The position numbers and the translations under genes were made by a program. Under the pieces are notes generated by a model that did no database searches, was not told where the DNA came from, and saw only the letters and a list, made by a program, of their open reading frames with translations. Shown here piece after piece: positions 1 to 7,428 of a stretch of 64,000 nt of DNA. The first letter of the stretch is position 1. Each line of letters begins with the position of its first letter. Source of the stretch: Intrasporangiaceae bacterium (GTDB lineage: Bacteria; Actinomycetota; Actinomycetes; Actinomycetales; Dermatophilaceae); the NCBI GenBank assembly GCA_021324575.1, contig JAJPIW010000034.1, forward strand, positions 1 through 64,000, in the 5' to 3' direction.

Positions 1-564
1 GACCAGATCCAGGGCTTCTTCGACGGCCCGGTCGACCACCTCTTCGCCCAGCCGATCCTCGCCGACCACGTCGTCGCCAGGTACGGCGACGAGAACATGG
101 CCGTCGTCTCGCCCGACGCCGGCCGGATCAAGGTCGCGGAGTCGTGGTCGCGTCGCCTCGGTGGCGCACCGCTGGCCTTCATCCACAAGACCCGCGACAT
201 CAACCGGCCCAACGAGAGCGTCGCCAACCGGGTCGTCGGTGACGTCCGCGGCCGGACCTGCATCCTTGTCGACGACATGATCGACACCGGCGGAACCATC
301 GCCAAGGCCTGCGAGGCGCTGCTCAACGAGGGCGCCAAGAACGTCATCATCGCGGCGACCCACGCGATCCTGTCCGAGCCGGCATCGGAGCGGCTGCAGA
401 ACTGCGGCGCGCTCGAGGTCGTCGTCACCAACACCCTGCCGATCGCGCCCGAGCGCGAGTTCCCCGGTCTCACCGTGCTTTCCATCGCCCCGCTCATCAG
501 CATGGCGATCCGCGAGGTCTTCGAGGACGGCTCGGTGACCAGCCTGTTCAACGGCCGCGCCTGA
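1..564 (+). CDS. prs: Ribose-phosphate pyrophosphokinase, 3' part only
   Basis: Makes PRPP from ribose 5-phosphate and ATP for nucleotide, histidine and tryptophan synthesis in the cytoplasm. The frame is open from base 1 and translates as DQIQGFFDGPVDHL..., a hallmark of bacterial Prs, so the gene begins upstream of the window. The 187 visible codons include the flexible-loop segment HKTRD and the PRPP-binding loop CILVDDMIDTGGTI (bases about 260-300). The usual length is about 320 residues, so roughly the first 40% is missing. It is followed by a duplicated hairpin terminator. The neighbouring rplY and pth match the common order prs-rplY-pth, here interrupted by two extra genes. Confidence 0.97.
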   Translation, partial: DQIQGFFDGPVDHLFAQPILADHVVARYGDENMAVVSPDAGRIKVAESWSRRLGGAPLAFIHKTRDINRPNESVANRVVGDVRGRTCILVDDMIDTGGTIAKACEALLNEGAKNVIIAATHAILSEPASERLQNCGALEVVVTNTLPIAPEREFPGLTVLSIAPLISMAIREVFEDGSVTSLFNGRA

Positions 565-594
565 CCTTTATCCGTGTCGGGCGTCGGGTGTCGG

Positions 595-697
595 CCCCGG
601 ACGCCTGAACAACCCCGCACGTGCGGGCTTTTGCGGTGTCGGGCGCCCCGGACGCCTGAACAACCCCGCACGTGCGGGGTTTTGCGAGTGTCGGGCG
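595..697. terminator. Tandemly duplicated hairpin terminator (two about 51-bp copies)
   Basis: Copy A (595-645) and copy B (646-697) are nearly identical, differing by one inserted base and one substitution. Each carries a GC-rich palindrome followed by TTTT. In copy B this is ccccgcacgtgcgggg at 664-679, a perfect 16-base palindrome. In copy A the last pair is broken, leaving a 14-base palindrome (614-627). The repeats sit between prs (+) and the CGNR gene (-), which converge here. They probably terminate prs and, being symmetric, perhaps both genes. Confidence 0.75.
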
Positions 698-709
698 GTC
701 GGTGACGCG

Positions 710-1270
710 TCAGCCGCCGTTCGCCTGGCGTGCCCGATAGGCGGCGACGTTCTCCCGGTTGCCGCAGGTCGCGTCGCAGAACCGCTTGGACCGGTTGCGG
801 GACAGGTCGACGAACACGTCGTCGCAGTCCTCCCGGGCGCACAGCTTGAGCCGGTCGCGCTCGCCGCTGCGCACGACGTCGACGAGCGCCATGGCTGCCT
901 CCACGGACATGCGGGTCTGCAGCGGGGCGTCGGGCGGTGTCGCGTGGATGTGCCAGCCGAAGCCGTCGTGGTCGACGAGCTGGGGGAGGGCACTGCCCTG
1001 GCGAAGCAGGTTGTTGACGAGGTCCACGAGGCCCGCCTCGTCGACCTCCCAGGCACGCCGCAGCCGGGGGCGGAGCTCGCGCACGGCATCCAGCTCGGTG
1101 CGTGTCCCTCTCCGGCGACCGGTCCACGTCCAGGTGTCGAGGAAGCGGTCGAGGTCGCCGACGGTCCGCAGCGCCTCCTCCTGGAGCTCACCGCGCAGGA
1201 CTCCCGGCATGGTGTTGACGAGTGCCGCGGCACCCTGGAGTGCCAGCTCGGTGTCATGGGCAAAGATCAT
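710..1270 (-). CDS. CGNR zinc-finger (ABATE-type) protein, putative DNA-binding regulator
   Basis: 186 residues. The C-terminus has the CGNR zinc-finger signature: a CAREDC pair, then FCDATCGNRENVAAYRARQ, giving four cysteines for zinc followed by the CGNR motif. The N-terminal part (residues 5-120) resembles the stress-induced ABATE-type region that precedes this finger. The family is presumed to bind DNA, but its targets are unknown. The start at 1270 is chosen because AGGAG lies six bases upstream; an in-frame start 60 bases earlier lacks such a site and would run into the divergent eamA promoter. It is transcribed away from the EamA exporter, so it may regulate it; that link is inference. 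Confidence 0.85.
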   Translation of the reverse strand: MIFAHDTELALQGAAALVNTMPGVLRGELQEEALRTVGDLDRFLDTWTWTGRRRGTRTELDAVRELRPRLRRAWEVDEAGLVDLVNNLLRQGSALPQLVDHDGFGWHIHATPPDAPLQTRMSVEAAMALVDVVRSGERDRLKLCAREDCDDVFVDLSRNRSKRFCDATCGNRENVAAYRARQANGG

Positions 1271-1271
1271 G

Positions 1272-1300
1272 TTGACTCCTGACGAGGCGCACCCTATTGT
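1272..1300 (+). promoter_or_regulatory. Predicted sigma-70-type promoter for the EamA exporter gene
   Basis: ttgact (1272-1277) and tattgt (1295-1300) are separated by 17 bases, a near-consensus -35/-10 pair that is rare in DNA this GC-rich. The start codon at 1341 lies about 35 bases after the expected transcription start. The element overlaps the ribosome-binding region of the divergent CGNR gene. Confidence 0.55.
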
Positions 1301-1340
1301 CATGAGTGTAATCGACTTTGACCCTGACATGGAGGTTGTC

Positions 1341-2333
1341 GTGAGCTCGCGTCAGCGCGTAGCCCGAGTGGTCGGGCAGAACCTCGGACTGCTCGCGGCC
1401 CTGCTGTCGGCGGCCACCTTCGCGACGTCCGGGCCGTTCGCCAAGGCGATGCAGGCAGCGGGCTGGTCCTCAGGTGCGACCGTGCTGCTCCGCGTGGGCG
1501 GAGCGAGCCTCGTCCTCCTGCCGTCGACGGTCTGGACCCTGCGGGGCCGGTGGCACCTCGTGCGCGCGAACGTCCGTTCCATCGCGGCATACGGCGCCGT
1601 CGCCGTCGCCGGCTGTCAGGTCGCGTACTTCTATGCGCTGCAACGGCTCGACGTCGGAATCGCACTCCTCATGGAGTACACGGGGATCCTGCTCATCGTC
1701 GCCGTCGTCGCCATCCGCCGCCGCGCGCTGCCGCCCCGGCTCACCTCGGCCGGGATCGTCGTCTCGCTCGCCGGGCTCGTCCTCGTCCTCGACATCACCG
1801 GGCAGAGCCGGCCCGACCCGATCGGCCTGTTCTGGGGGTTCCTCGCCGCTATCGGGTTGGCGACGTACTTCCTCGTCGCGTCCGAGGAGTCGGCGCTGCC
1901 GCCGATTGCGCTGGCCGGGCTGGGTATGGGCTTCGGCGCCGTCGTGCTCGCGGTGCTCGGGCTGGCCCGGGTGCTGCCGATGACGTTCGCCAGCGCCGAC
2001 ATCACCCTGGGCGGACTCCGTATGCCGTGGTGGTTCGGGATCGGGGAGCTCGCCCTCGTGGCTGCCGCCGCGGCATACGTCCTCGGCATTGCCGCCGCGC
2101 GGCGACTGGGCTCGACGGTGGCGTCCTTCGTCGGCTTGACCGAAGTGCTCTTCGCGATCGGCTTCGCCTGGCTGCTCCTCGGTGAGCTGCCCGGTCCCAT
2201 CCAGCTGGTCGGCGGGGCGATCCTGCTCGGCGGCGTCGTCGCGGTCAAGCTCGGCGAGGCACGGGAAGGTCCCGGCCCCGCTGGGTTGGAGCCGGTCGCC
2301 GAGCCCGAACCGGAGCTCTTGGCCGCCCGCTGA
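1341..2333 (+). CDS. EamA/RhtA-type drug-metabolite transporter, inner-membrane exporter
   Basis: 330 residues with about ten hydrophobic segments arranged as two EamA repeats, the drug/metabolite transporter architecture. Sub-families of this fold export amino acids such as threonine and homoserine; the substrate here cannot be told. Helices begin at LGLLAALLSAATFATSG and end at QLVGGAILLGGVVAVKLG, followed by a short acidic tail. The start GTG at 1341 is picked because GGAGG (1331-1335) lies five bases upstream; an in-frame ATG at 1329 overlaps that site. The gene sits between prs and rplY, normally close neighbours, so it and the CGNR gene look like a local insertion. Confidence 0.9.
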   Translation: MSSRQRVARVVGQNLGLLAALLSAATFATSGPFAKAMQAAGWSSGATVLLRVGGASLVLLPSTVWTLRGRWHLVRANVRSIAAYGAVAVAGCQVAYFYALQRLDVGIALLMEYTGILLIVAVVAIRRRALPPRLTSAGIVVSLAGLVLVLDITGQSRPDPIGLFWGFLAAIGLATYFLVASEESALPPIALAGLGMGFGAVVLAVLGLARVLPMTFASADITLGGLRMPWWFGIGELALVAAAAAYVLGIAAARRLGSTVASFVGLTEVLFAIGFAWLLLGELPGPIQLVGGAILLGGVVAVKLGEAREGPGPAGLEPVAEPEPELLAAR

Positions 2334-2455
2334 CCCGTCGTCCCAGCGGCGGTGGCGACCGGCGTGGCGCGCCGCGACCTCCCGGGCGTGGTCCGCGCGG
2401 CTGGTGATACTGGTCGTGGGTCCTGGGTGGGCCCGCCCCGCGCACGGAGGTCGAC

Positions 2456-2668
2456 ATGCTCGCTCTGGTCCGAAGCACCCGAGGCACCACCTCGGCGGCC
2501 GTGTCTCCGCCTCGTTGGGCGAGCGCGCGCCACGGCAACGGCGTCGTCAACCGGACCCCGTCGGACTACGTCGGCCGGCACGCCGCCCGCCCCGGCCTAT
2601 GGGCACGGCTGACCGGTCGTCGCGCGGCCCGTCGTCCCGATTTCGTCCCCCTGCAACGGATCGCCTAA
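2456..2668 (+). CDS. Possible small basic protein of 70 residues, function unknown
   Basis: Candidate small gene in the 490-base gap between the EamA gene and rplY. The case for it is a strong ribosome-binding site (GGAGG five bases before ATG) and a plain initiator. The product is Arg-rich (the end reads GLWARLTGRRAARRPDFVPL), with no signal peptide or membrane segment and no domain I recognise. Its stop codon overlaps the predicted -10 box of rplY. High-GC DNA yields many chance ORFs, so this remains uncertain. I see no other gene in the gap. Confidence 0.4.
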   Translation: MLALVRSTRGTTSAAVSPPRWASARHGNGVVNRTPSDYVGRHAARPGLWARLTGRRAARRPDFVPLQRIA

Positions 2669-2671
2669 GAT
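2666..2671 (+). promoter_or_regulatory. Predicted -10 box for rplY
   Basis: TAAGAT, a good actinobacterial -10 hexamer, with no clear -35. It implies a leader of about 145 bases before rplY. That leader contains a small hairpin (cacgga / tccgtg at 2700-2717), but no regulatory role can be shown from sequence. Confidence 0.4.
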
Positions 2672-2823
2672 CGACGGGTTGCCTCGGCGAGGGACGGTGC
2701 ACGGACGCACCTCCGTGATCGACGCGGTGGCCTGAGCAGATCTATCTCGGGCCCACGCGCCTCCGTGTCCTGTCCCGCGTCGAGGCCCCCGCCCGAGTTC
2801 CCCCACGCAGCAGGAGCAGAACC

Positions 2824-3480
2824 ATGTCTTCCCACACCAACAAGATGGCGGTCGAGCGCCGCACCCAGTTCGGCAAGGGTGCCGCCCGCAAGATCCGCCG
2901 CGACGGCAAGATCCCCGCCGTGATGTACGGCCACGGCACCGAGCCGGTCCACATCACCCTCCCCGGCCACGACGCCATGCTCGCCCTCAAGCACGCCAAC
3001 CCCGTCCTCACCCTCGTCATCGACGGTGACGAGCAGCTCGCGCTCGCCAAGGACGTCCAGCGCGACCCGATCAAGCCGATCATCGAGCACGTCGACCTCG
3101 TCGTCATCCGCAAGGGCGAGAAGGTCGTCGTCGACATCTCGGTCCACACCGAGGGCGAGGCGGCCGTCGAGACCAACGTCAACGTCGAGAGCTCGACCCT
3201 GCAGGTCCAGGCTGACGCCACCAACATCCCCGAGTCGATCGTCGTCTCGGTCGAGGGTCTTGAGGCGGGTACCCAGATCCTCGCCGGCGACGTCACCCTG
3301 CCGGCCGGTGTCGACCTGGTCACCGATGCCGAGACGCTCGTCGTCAACGTCACCCAGATGATCAGCCAGGAAGCGCTCGACGCCGAGCTCGCCGAGGCCG
3401 ATGCCGACCTGGGCGACGTCGCCGGTGCCGAGGCCGAGGCCACCGCCGCCGTCGAAGCCGCCGAGGGCGACGGCGCCTGA
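2824..3480 (+). CDS. rplY: 50S ribosomal protein L25 / general stress protein Ctc
   Basis: 218 residues. Binds 5S rRNA in the large ribosomal subunit; the long Ctc form adds a C-terminal beta domain. The N-terminal L25 domain starts after KMAVERRTQFGKGAARKIRR and contains IPAVMYGHG. The TL5/Ctc C-terminal domain runs to about residue 180, followed by an acidic Ala/Glu-rich tail (about residues 185-218) common in actinobacterial versions. The start has GGAG eight bases upstream. The prs-rplY-pth neighbourhood is classic. The gene ends in a strong hairpin terminator. Confidence 0.96.
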   Translation: MSSHTNKMAVERRTQFGKGAARKIRRDGKIPAVMYGHGTEPVHITLPGHDAMLALKHANPVLTLVIDGDEQLALAKDVQRDPIKPIIEHVDLVVIRKGEKVVVDISVHTEGEAAVETNVNVESSTLQVQADATNIPESIVVSVEGLEAGTQILAGDVTLPAGVDLVTDAETLVVNVTQMISQEALDAELAEADADLGDVAGAEAEATAAVEAAEGDGA

Positions 3481-3529
3481 GGCCTCACCGCCCCGTCCAG
3501 CTGCACCACTAATCCAGCTCAACGACAAT

Positions 3530-3572
3530 GGCGGGTATGCCGCGGGCCTGGTCCCGCGGCATACCCGCCGTT
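3530..3572 (+). terminator. Hairpin terminator after rplY with perfect 17-bp stem
   Basis: Arms 3530-3546 and 3553-3569 are perfectly complementary around a 6-base loop (cctggt) and are followed by gttt. Each arm contains the genome's over-represented heptamer (GTATGCC on one side, GGCATAC on the other). It separates rplY from pth. Confidence 0.85.
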
Positions 3573-3636
3573 TCATGTTCTTGAACCCAAGTACTTGAAA
3601 CCCTTGTTCTCGACCCACCCGGAAGGAGCCTCGCCG

Positions 3637-4230
3637 ATGACCAGTTCGAGTGCACCCTGGCTGGTCGTCGGGCTCGGCAACCCCGGTACGCGGTATGCCG
3701 GGAACCGGCACAACGTCGGCGCGATGGTCGTCGAGGAGCTGGCGGCGCGGACCTCGTCGCCGCTCAAGGCGCACAAGGCTCGCGCGGCCGTGGCACAGGC
3801 ACGGCTCGGCGCACTGCCGGGGATGCCGGTCGTCCTCGCCGTCCCGGGCAGCTTCATGAACGAGTCCGGTGGCCCGGTGTCGGCGCTCCTCAAGTTCTAC
3901 TCGGCGACCCCCGACCAGCTGGTCGTCGTCCACGACGAGCTGGACATCGACGCCGGCTCGGTCCGGCTGAAGAAGGGCGGAGGCGAGGGCGGTCACAACG
4001 GGCTGCGCTCGATCAGCGCCTCGCTGGGGACCAAGGACTACGTGCGCGTCCGGGTCGGGATCGGGCGTCCCCCGGGCCGGATGGACCCGGCCGACTTCGT
4101 CCTTCGCGACTTCTCGGCGACCGAGCGCAAGGACCTTCCGTTCCTCGTCGGCGATGCCGCTGATGCGGTGGAAATGCTTGTGGCACAAGGGATTCTGGCC
4201 GCGCAGCAGCGCTTCCACGCGCCGGCCTGA
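3637..4230 (+). CDS. pth: Peptidyl-tRNA hydrolase
   Basis: 197 residues, normal length. Cleaves peptidyl-tRNA released from stalled ribosomes, recycling tRNA. Visible family residues are the N-terminal GLGNPG with its Asn, the catalytic His in RHNVG, FMNESG, the VVVHDELD acidic motif, and the Asn in GGHNGLRS. The start ATG at 3637 is preceded by GGAAGGAG; an earlier in-frame TTG has no such site. In many bacteria mfd follows almost directly; here about 41 kb of polysaccharide genes intervene. Confidence 0.97.
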   Translation: MTSSSAPWLVVGLGNPGTRYAGNRHNVGAMVVEELAARTSSPLKAHKARAAVAQARLGALPGMPVVLAVPGSFMNESGGPVSALLKFYSATPDQLVVVHDELDIDAGSVRLKKGGGEGGHNGLRSISASLGTKDYVRVRVGIGRPPGRMDPADFVLRDFSATERKDLPFLVGDAADAVEMLVAQGILAAQQRFHAPA

Positions 4231-4511
4231 GGACTGACAGACCTCAGCATCATTCGCTCGATCAAGGGCCTGTGTTCGGCCATTGGGCGAATCTGGTTGA
4301 AGCATCATCCGTTCGAACGACCCCGAACCGTCGAACGGGCACCTTTTCCCAGACGTCCCTGACACCGGTTGCGAACTCCGTATGCTCTCTACCGACGGCT
4401 CAGTCCGTCAGCTGGTGGGGAAAAAACACATACGAGGATTTCGGTGGCAGGATGCTCGGGGCAGAAAGTTCAAGAAACAGTAAAGTGGTCGAGGTTCAAA
4501 CCCGACCCTTC
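4231..4511 (+). promoter_or_regulatory. AT-richer control region upstream of the polysaccharide locus
   Basis: 281 bases with no convincing gene. It holds a 10-base palindrome cgttcgaacg (4310-4319) with a near copy at 4329-4337, an inverted repeat gacgg/ccgtc (4394-4409), a run of six A (4421-4426) and a candidate -10 box TAAAGT (4481-4486). The -10 would place transcription start about 19 bases before the ATG at 4512. On the minus strand CTTTAC-N5-CTTGAA (4485-4469) partly matches the twin CTTTAC sites found elsewhere in this locus. Composition is visibly lower in GC than its surroundings. Confidence 0.4.
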
Positions 4512-5999
4512 ATGCAGACGATGGCCGTCGCGGAGGTGTCCGGACCCAGCCTTCCGATCGGCCTCCCGGCCCCTCGTGAGAGCGCGGGTCAACAGCCCGG
4601 GCGGGGCGGCGGATCTCGGTGGCCAGAGGCCTACCGGCGTCGGCTGATCGCGGGTGACCTGGCCGGCGGGATCGTCGCCGTCATCGCAGCCCTGATGCTG
4701 CGCTTCGGTCAGATCCCGGACCACACGCTGGTCACGCTGGTGCTGACCGTGGCTGCGTGGGTGGCCTCGGTCGGAGTCGCCCGCGGCTACCAGAGCCGCT
4801 ACCTCGGCTCCGGCGCCGACGAGTACAGCGCCGTGGTCCGTGCCGGGGCACTGCTCCTCGGTGCCGTGACCTTCGCCTCGTACACCCTGAAGATGGAGGT
4901 GTCCCGCGGCTTCGTCTTCACCGTCGTTCCGCTGGTCGTCTGCATCGCCCTGGTGCTGCGCAAGGTGCTTCGCACCTGGTTGAGCAGGCGACGCGCTGAG
5001 GGCAAGTACCTCCAGCGGACCATCGTCGTGGGGACCGTGGACTCCGCGACCGAGCTGATCCGCGAGCTGCGGCGCTCGCAGACCAAGTCCTTCGACCTGG
5101 CCGGCGCGTGCGTGACCGGCGCCGAGGGGCTTGCCGACATCGACGGCGTCCCCGTCGTCGGGGACCCGCGCGACGCGGTCTTCGCCGTGGACTTCAGCGA
5201 CGCCTCCATCGTCGCCGTGAGCGGACACCCCGGGCTCTCCGGTCAGGATCTGCGCAGGCTCGCCTGGGAGCTGGAGGAGCGGCAGGTCGACCTGGTCATC
5301 TCACCCGGAATCTTCGAGGTCGCCGGTCCCCGGCTGTCCATCCGGGCCGAGGCGGGAGTCTCCCTCCTCCACCTCGAGCGGCCGGCTCGCTCCGGCGCCC
5401 GCATGGTCGTCAAGCGGGTCCACGACCTTGTCCTCGGGTCGCTGATCGGCGTGCTCGCCCTGCCCGTCCTCCTCGTCGTCGCCCTGGCCATCCGGCTGGA
5501 CTCCAAGGGTCCTGCCCTGTTCCGTCAGGTGCGGATCGGCGAGCGCGGCCAGGAGTTCAGCATCTTCAAGTTCCGCACCATGGTGGTGGATGCCGAGAGC
5601 CGCAAGGATGATCTCGTCGCCGTGGGCCACGATGCGAACTCGGTGCTCTTCAAGGCCGAGCACGACCCACGCATCACCCGCGTCGGGCGCTACCTTCGGC
5701 GGTTCTCGGTCGACGAGGTCCCGCAGCTGCTCAACGTCCTGCTCGGCCAGATGTCGCTCGTCGGGCCTCGGCCAGGGCTGCCCTCCGAGGTGGCCAAGTA
5801 CGAGACCGACGCCACTCGACGGCTGCGGGTTCGCCCCGGCATGACCGGGCTGTGGCAGGTGAGTGGTCGGTCGACGCTCGACTGGGAGCAGACGGTGCGG
5901 CTCGACCTCTGGTACGTCGACAACTGGTCATCTGCTCTGGACCTGCAGATCCTGGTCCGCACGGCTCGCGCAGTCCTCGGCGGCAGCGGCGCCTACTGA
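4512..5999 (+). CDS. Polyprenyl-phosphate sugar-1-phosphate transferase (WbaP/CpsE-like initiating enzyme)
   Basis: 495 residues. Expected to transfer a sugar-1-phosphate from a nucleotide sugar to undecaprenyl phosphate, starting the lipid-linked repeat unit at the inner face of the membrane. The N-terminal half has four or five membrane segments (first LIAGDLAGGIVAVIAALML) and a CoA-binding-like soluble part. The C-terminal catalytic domain begins near residue 294 after another hydrophobic segment, with KFRTM (about 353), the Asp-Glu of SVDEVPQLLNVL (about 400), GPRPGLPSEV (about 418) and RPGMTGLWQVSGRS. Upstream in-frame starts (4272, 4452) exist; 4512 is preferred because the candidate -10 box lies 25 bases before it. 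No strong Shine-Dalgarno is seen. Confidence 0.92.
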   Translation: MQTMAVAEVSGPSLPIGLPAPRESAGQQPGRGGGSRWPEAYRRRLIAGDLAGGIVAVIAALMLRFGQIPDHTLVTLVLTVAAWVASVGVARGYQSRYLGSGADEYSAVVRAGALLLGAVTFASYTLKMEVSRGFVFTVVPLVVCIALVLRKVLRTWLSRRRAEGKYLQRTIVVGTVDSATELIRELRRSQTKSFDLAGACVTGAEGLADIDGVPVVGDPRDAVFAVDFSDASIVAVSGHPGLSGQDLRRLAWELEERQVDLVISPGIFEVAGPRLSIRAEAGVSLLHLERPARSGARMVVKRVHDLVLGSLIGVLALPVLLVVALAIRLDSKGPALFRQVRIGERGQEFSIFKFRTMVVDAESRKDDLVAVGHDANSVLFKAEHDPRITRVGRYLRRFSVDEVPQLLNVLLGQMSLVGPRPGLPSEVAKYETDATRRLRVRPGMTGLWQVSGRSTLDWEQTVRLDLWYVDNWSSALDLQILVRTARAVLGGSGAY

Positions 6000-6072
6000 T
6001 CTCCCCGTCCCGCGGCGGCGCCGAGTCTTCCCTCGACTCCCGGGGTGCCGCCGCGGGCCGCGGGACAATGGG

Positions 6073-6672
6073 TCAGGCGTCGGGGGGCTCCACGAGCCGC
6101 TCGCCGTCCTCGCGGTAGACCACGCCGGTGTCGGGGCATTCCCACGCACCGTCGCCCTTGTCCGTCAAGGGTGATCCGGCGCGCCCGACCCACTTGATCC
6201 GTCGAGCCGGCACACCGGCGACCAGCGCGAAGTCGGGCACATCCTTGGTGACGACCGAGCCGGCAGCCACCATCGCCCAGCGACCGATCGTGACCGGCGC
6301 GACGCAGACCGACCGGGCGCCGATCGAGGACCCCTCGCGACAGGTCACGCCGACTGCCTCCCAGTCCTCGCCGCTCTTGAGGGTCCCGTCGGGAGTCACC
6401 GCGCGGGGGAAGTAGTCGTTGGTGAAGACCACCGCCGGGCCGACGAAGACGCCGTTCTCGAGCACGGCCGGCTCGTAGACCAGGGCGTAGTTCTGGATCT
6501 TGCACCGATCCCCGAGTCGCACTCCCGGACCGATGTAGGCGCCCCGGCCGATGATGCACTCCGCACCCACGACCGCTCGTTCGCGCACCTGGGCGAGGTG
6601 CCAGATCGACGTACCCTCACCCACGTCGGCCTGCTGGGACACATCGGCGCTCGGCTCGATCTGGGTCGTCAT
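6073..6672 (-). CDS. Left-handed beta-helix N-acetyltransferase (WlbB/WbpD-like, amino-sugar acylation)
   Basis: 199 residues built of hexapeptide repeats (IGRGAYIGPGVRLGDRCKI..., SIGARSVCVAPVTIGRWAMV). The segment VFVGPAVVFTNDYFPRA and the ending VVTKDVPDFALVAGVPAR are typical of enzymes that acetylate the 3-amino group of UDP-2-acetamido-3-amino sugars. A short C-terminal extension with CPDTGVVYR follows. It fits a pathway with the Gfo/Idh dehydrogenase and DegT aminotransferases at 16.8-21.1 kb. The start has GGAAGGA upstream. It diverges from the second acyltransferase across about 100 bases. Confidence 0.85.
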   Translation of the reverse strand: MTTQIEPSADVSQQADVGEGTSIWHLAQVRERAVVGAECIIGRGAYIGPGVRLGDRCKIQNYALVYEPAVLENGVFVGPAVVFTNDYFPRAVTPDGTLKSGEDWEAVGVTCREGSSIGARSVCVAPVTIGRWAMVAAGSVVTKDVPDFALVAGVPARRIKWVGRAGSPLTDKGDGAWECPDTGVVYREDGERLVEPPDA

Positions 6673-6759
6673 CGGCTGTCCTTCCACTGGTTTTGGCACA
6701 GCATACGAGCGGGTCGGGTGGGCCGCCGGGCACGGCCGGAGGTGCTCGCGCGACCGGGC

Positions 6760-6772
6760 TAGCATGGCCGCG
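6760..6772 (+). promoter_or_regulatory. -10 box implying a leaderless transcript for the NeuD-like gene
   Basis: TAGCAT at 6760-6765 is followed by six bases and then the GTG start codon at 6772, so transcription would begin at the start codon itself. No Shine-Dalgarno precedes that GTG. TANNNT spaced this way from an initiator is a recognised actinobacterial leaderless pattern. Confidence 0.5.
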
Positions 6773-7416
6773 TGCCGCTCCCATCGCCTCAGCCGCCCAT
6801 CGTCCTGGTTGCGGCGAGCGGGCTTGCGCGAGAGGCCAGCGCGACGGCGCGGGCCGTCGGCGTCGTCGTCCGCGGAGTGGTTGACGACGACCCGTCCAAG
6901 GTGGGCCACGAGATCGCCGCGGGAGTGCCTGTCCTGGGTGGGCTCGACGCCCTCGTCGACCACCCCGACTGCGCAGTGGTCGTGTGCGCGGGCAAGGGGG
7001 CGACCCGGGCTGCGATCGTGGGGCGGCTCGATGCGCTCGGCGTGACCGAGGACCGGTATGCCGTGCTCGTGCACCCGTCCGTCGACGTCCCGGCCGGTTG
7101 CGTGGTCGGAGCCGGTTCGGTGTTGCTGGCCGGCGTTGTGCTCACCGCCGACGTCACGGTCGGCCGCCACGTCGTGTGCATGCCCCACGTCGTCCTCACC
7201 CACGACTGCGTGGCCGAGGACTACGCGACCCTGTGCGCCGGGGTCCTGCTCGGCGGGACCGTGCGCGTCGGTCGTGCGGCATACGTCGGCATGGGAGTGT
7301 CGGTTCGCGAGGGACTGTCCATCGGTCGTGACGCCGTTCTCGGGATGGGAGCGGTCGTGCTGTCCGACGTGCCCGACGGTGAGACCTGGATCGGCGTCCC
7401 TGCACGTCCGCGGTGA
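6772..7416 (+). CDS. NeuD/PglD-family sugar O/N-acyltransferase
   Basis: 214 residues. The N-terminal part is a small nucleotide-sugar-binding Rossmann-like domain (PPIVLVAASGLAREA, then VVDDDPSKVGHEIAAGVPVLGG), followed by a left-handed beta-helix with hexapeptide repeats and the catalytic His region VVLTHDCVAEDYATLCAG. It ends in VLSDVPDGETWIGVPARP. PglD/NeuD relatives acetylate a 4-amino sugar or sialic acid. With two aminotransferases in the locus, a second acyltransferase for a second amino sugar is a reasonable inference. The start is GTG 6772, apparently leaderless. Confidence 0.88.
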   Translation: MPLPSPQPPIVLVAASGLAREASATARAVGVVVRGVVDDDPSKVGHEIAAGVPVLGGLDALVDHPDCAVVVCAGKGATRAAIVGRLDALGVTEDRYAVLVHPSVDVPAGCVVGAGSVLLAGVVLTADVTVGRHVVCMPHVVLTHDCVAEDYATLCAGVLLGGTVRVGRAAYVGMGVSVREGLSIGRDAVLGMGAVVLSDVPDGETWIGVPARPR

Positions 7417-7428
7417 GTGGTGGAAAGG

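Noticed and set aside
2665-4365. 566-codon minus-strand frame across rplY and pth
   Set aside because: Shadow of two well-identified genes; it runs through their terminator and has repetitive Gly/Asp/Leu composition.
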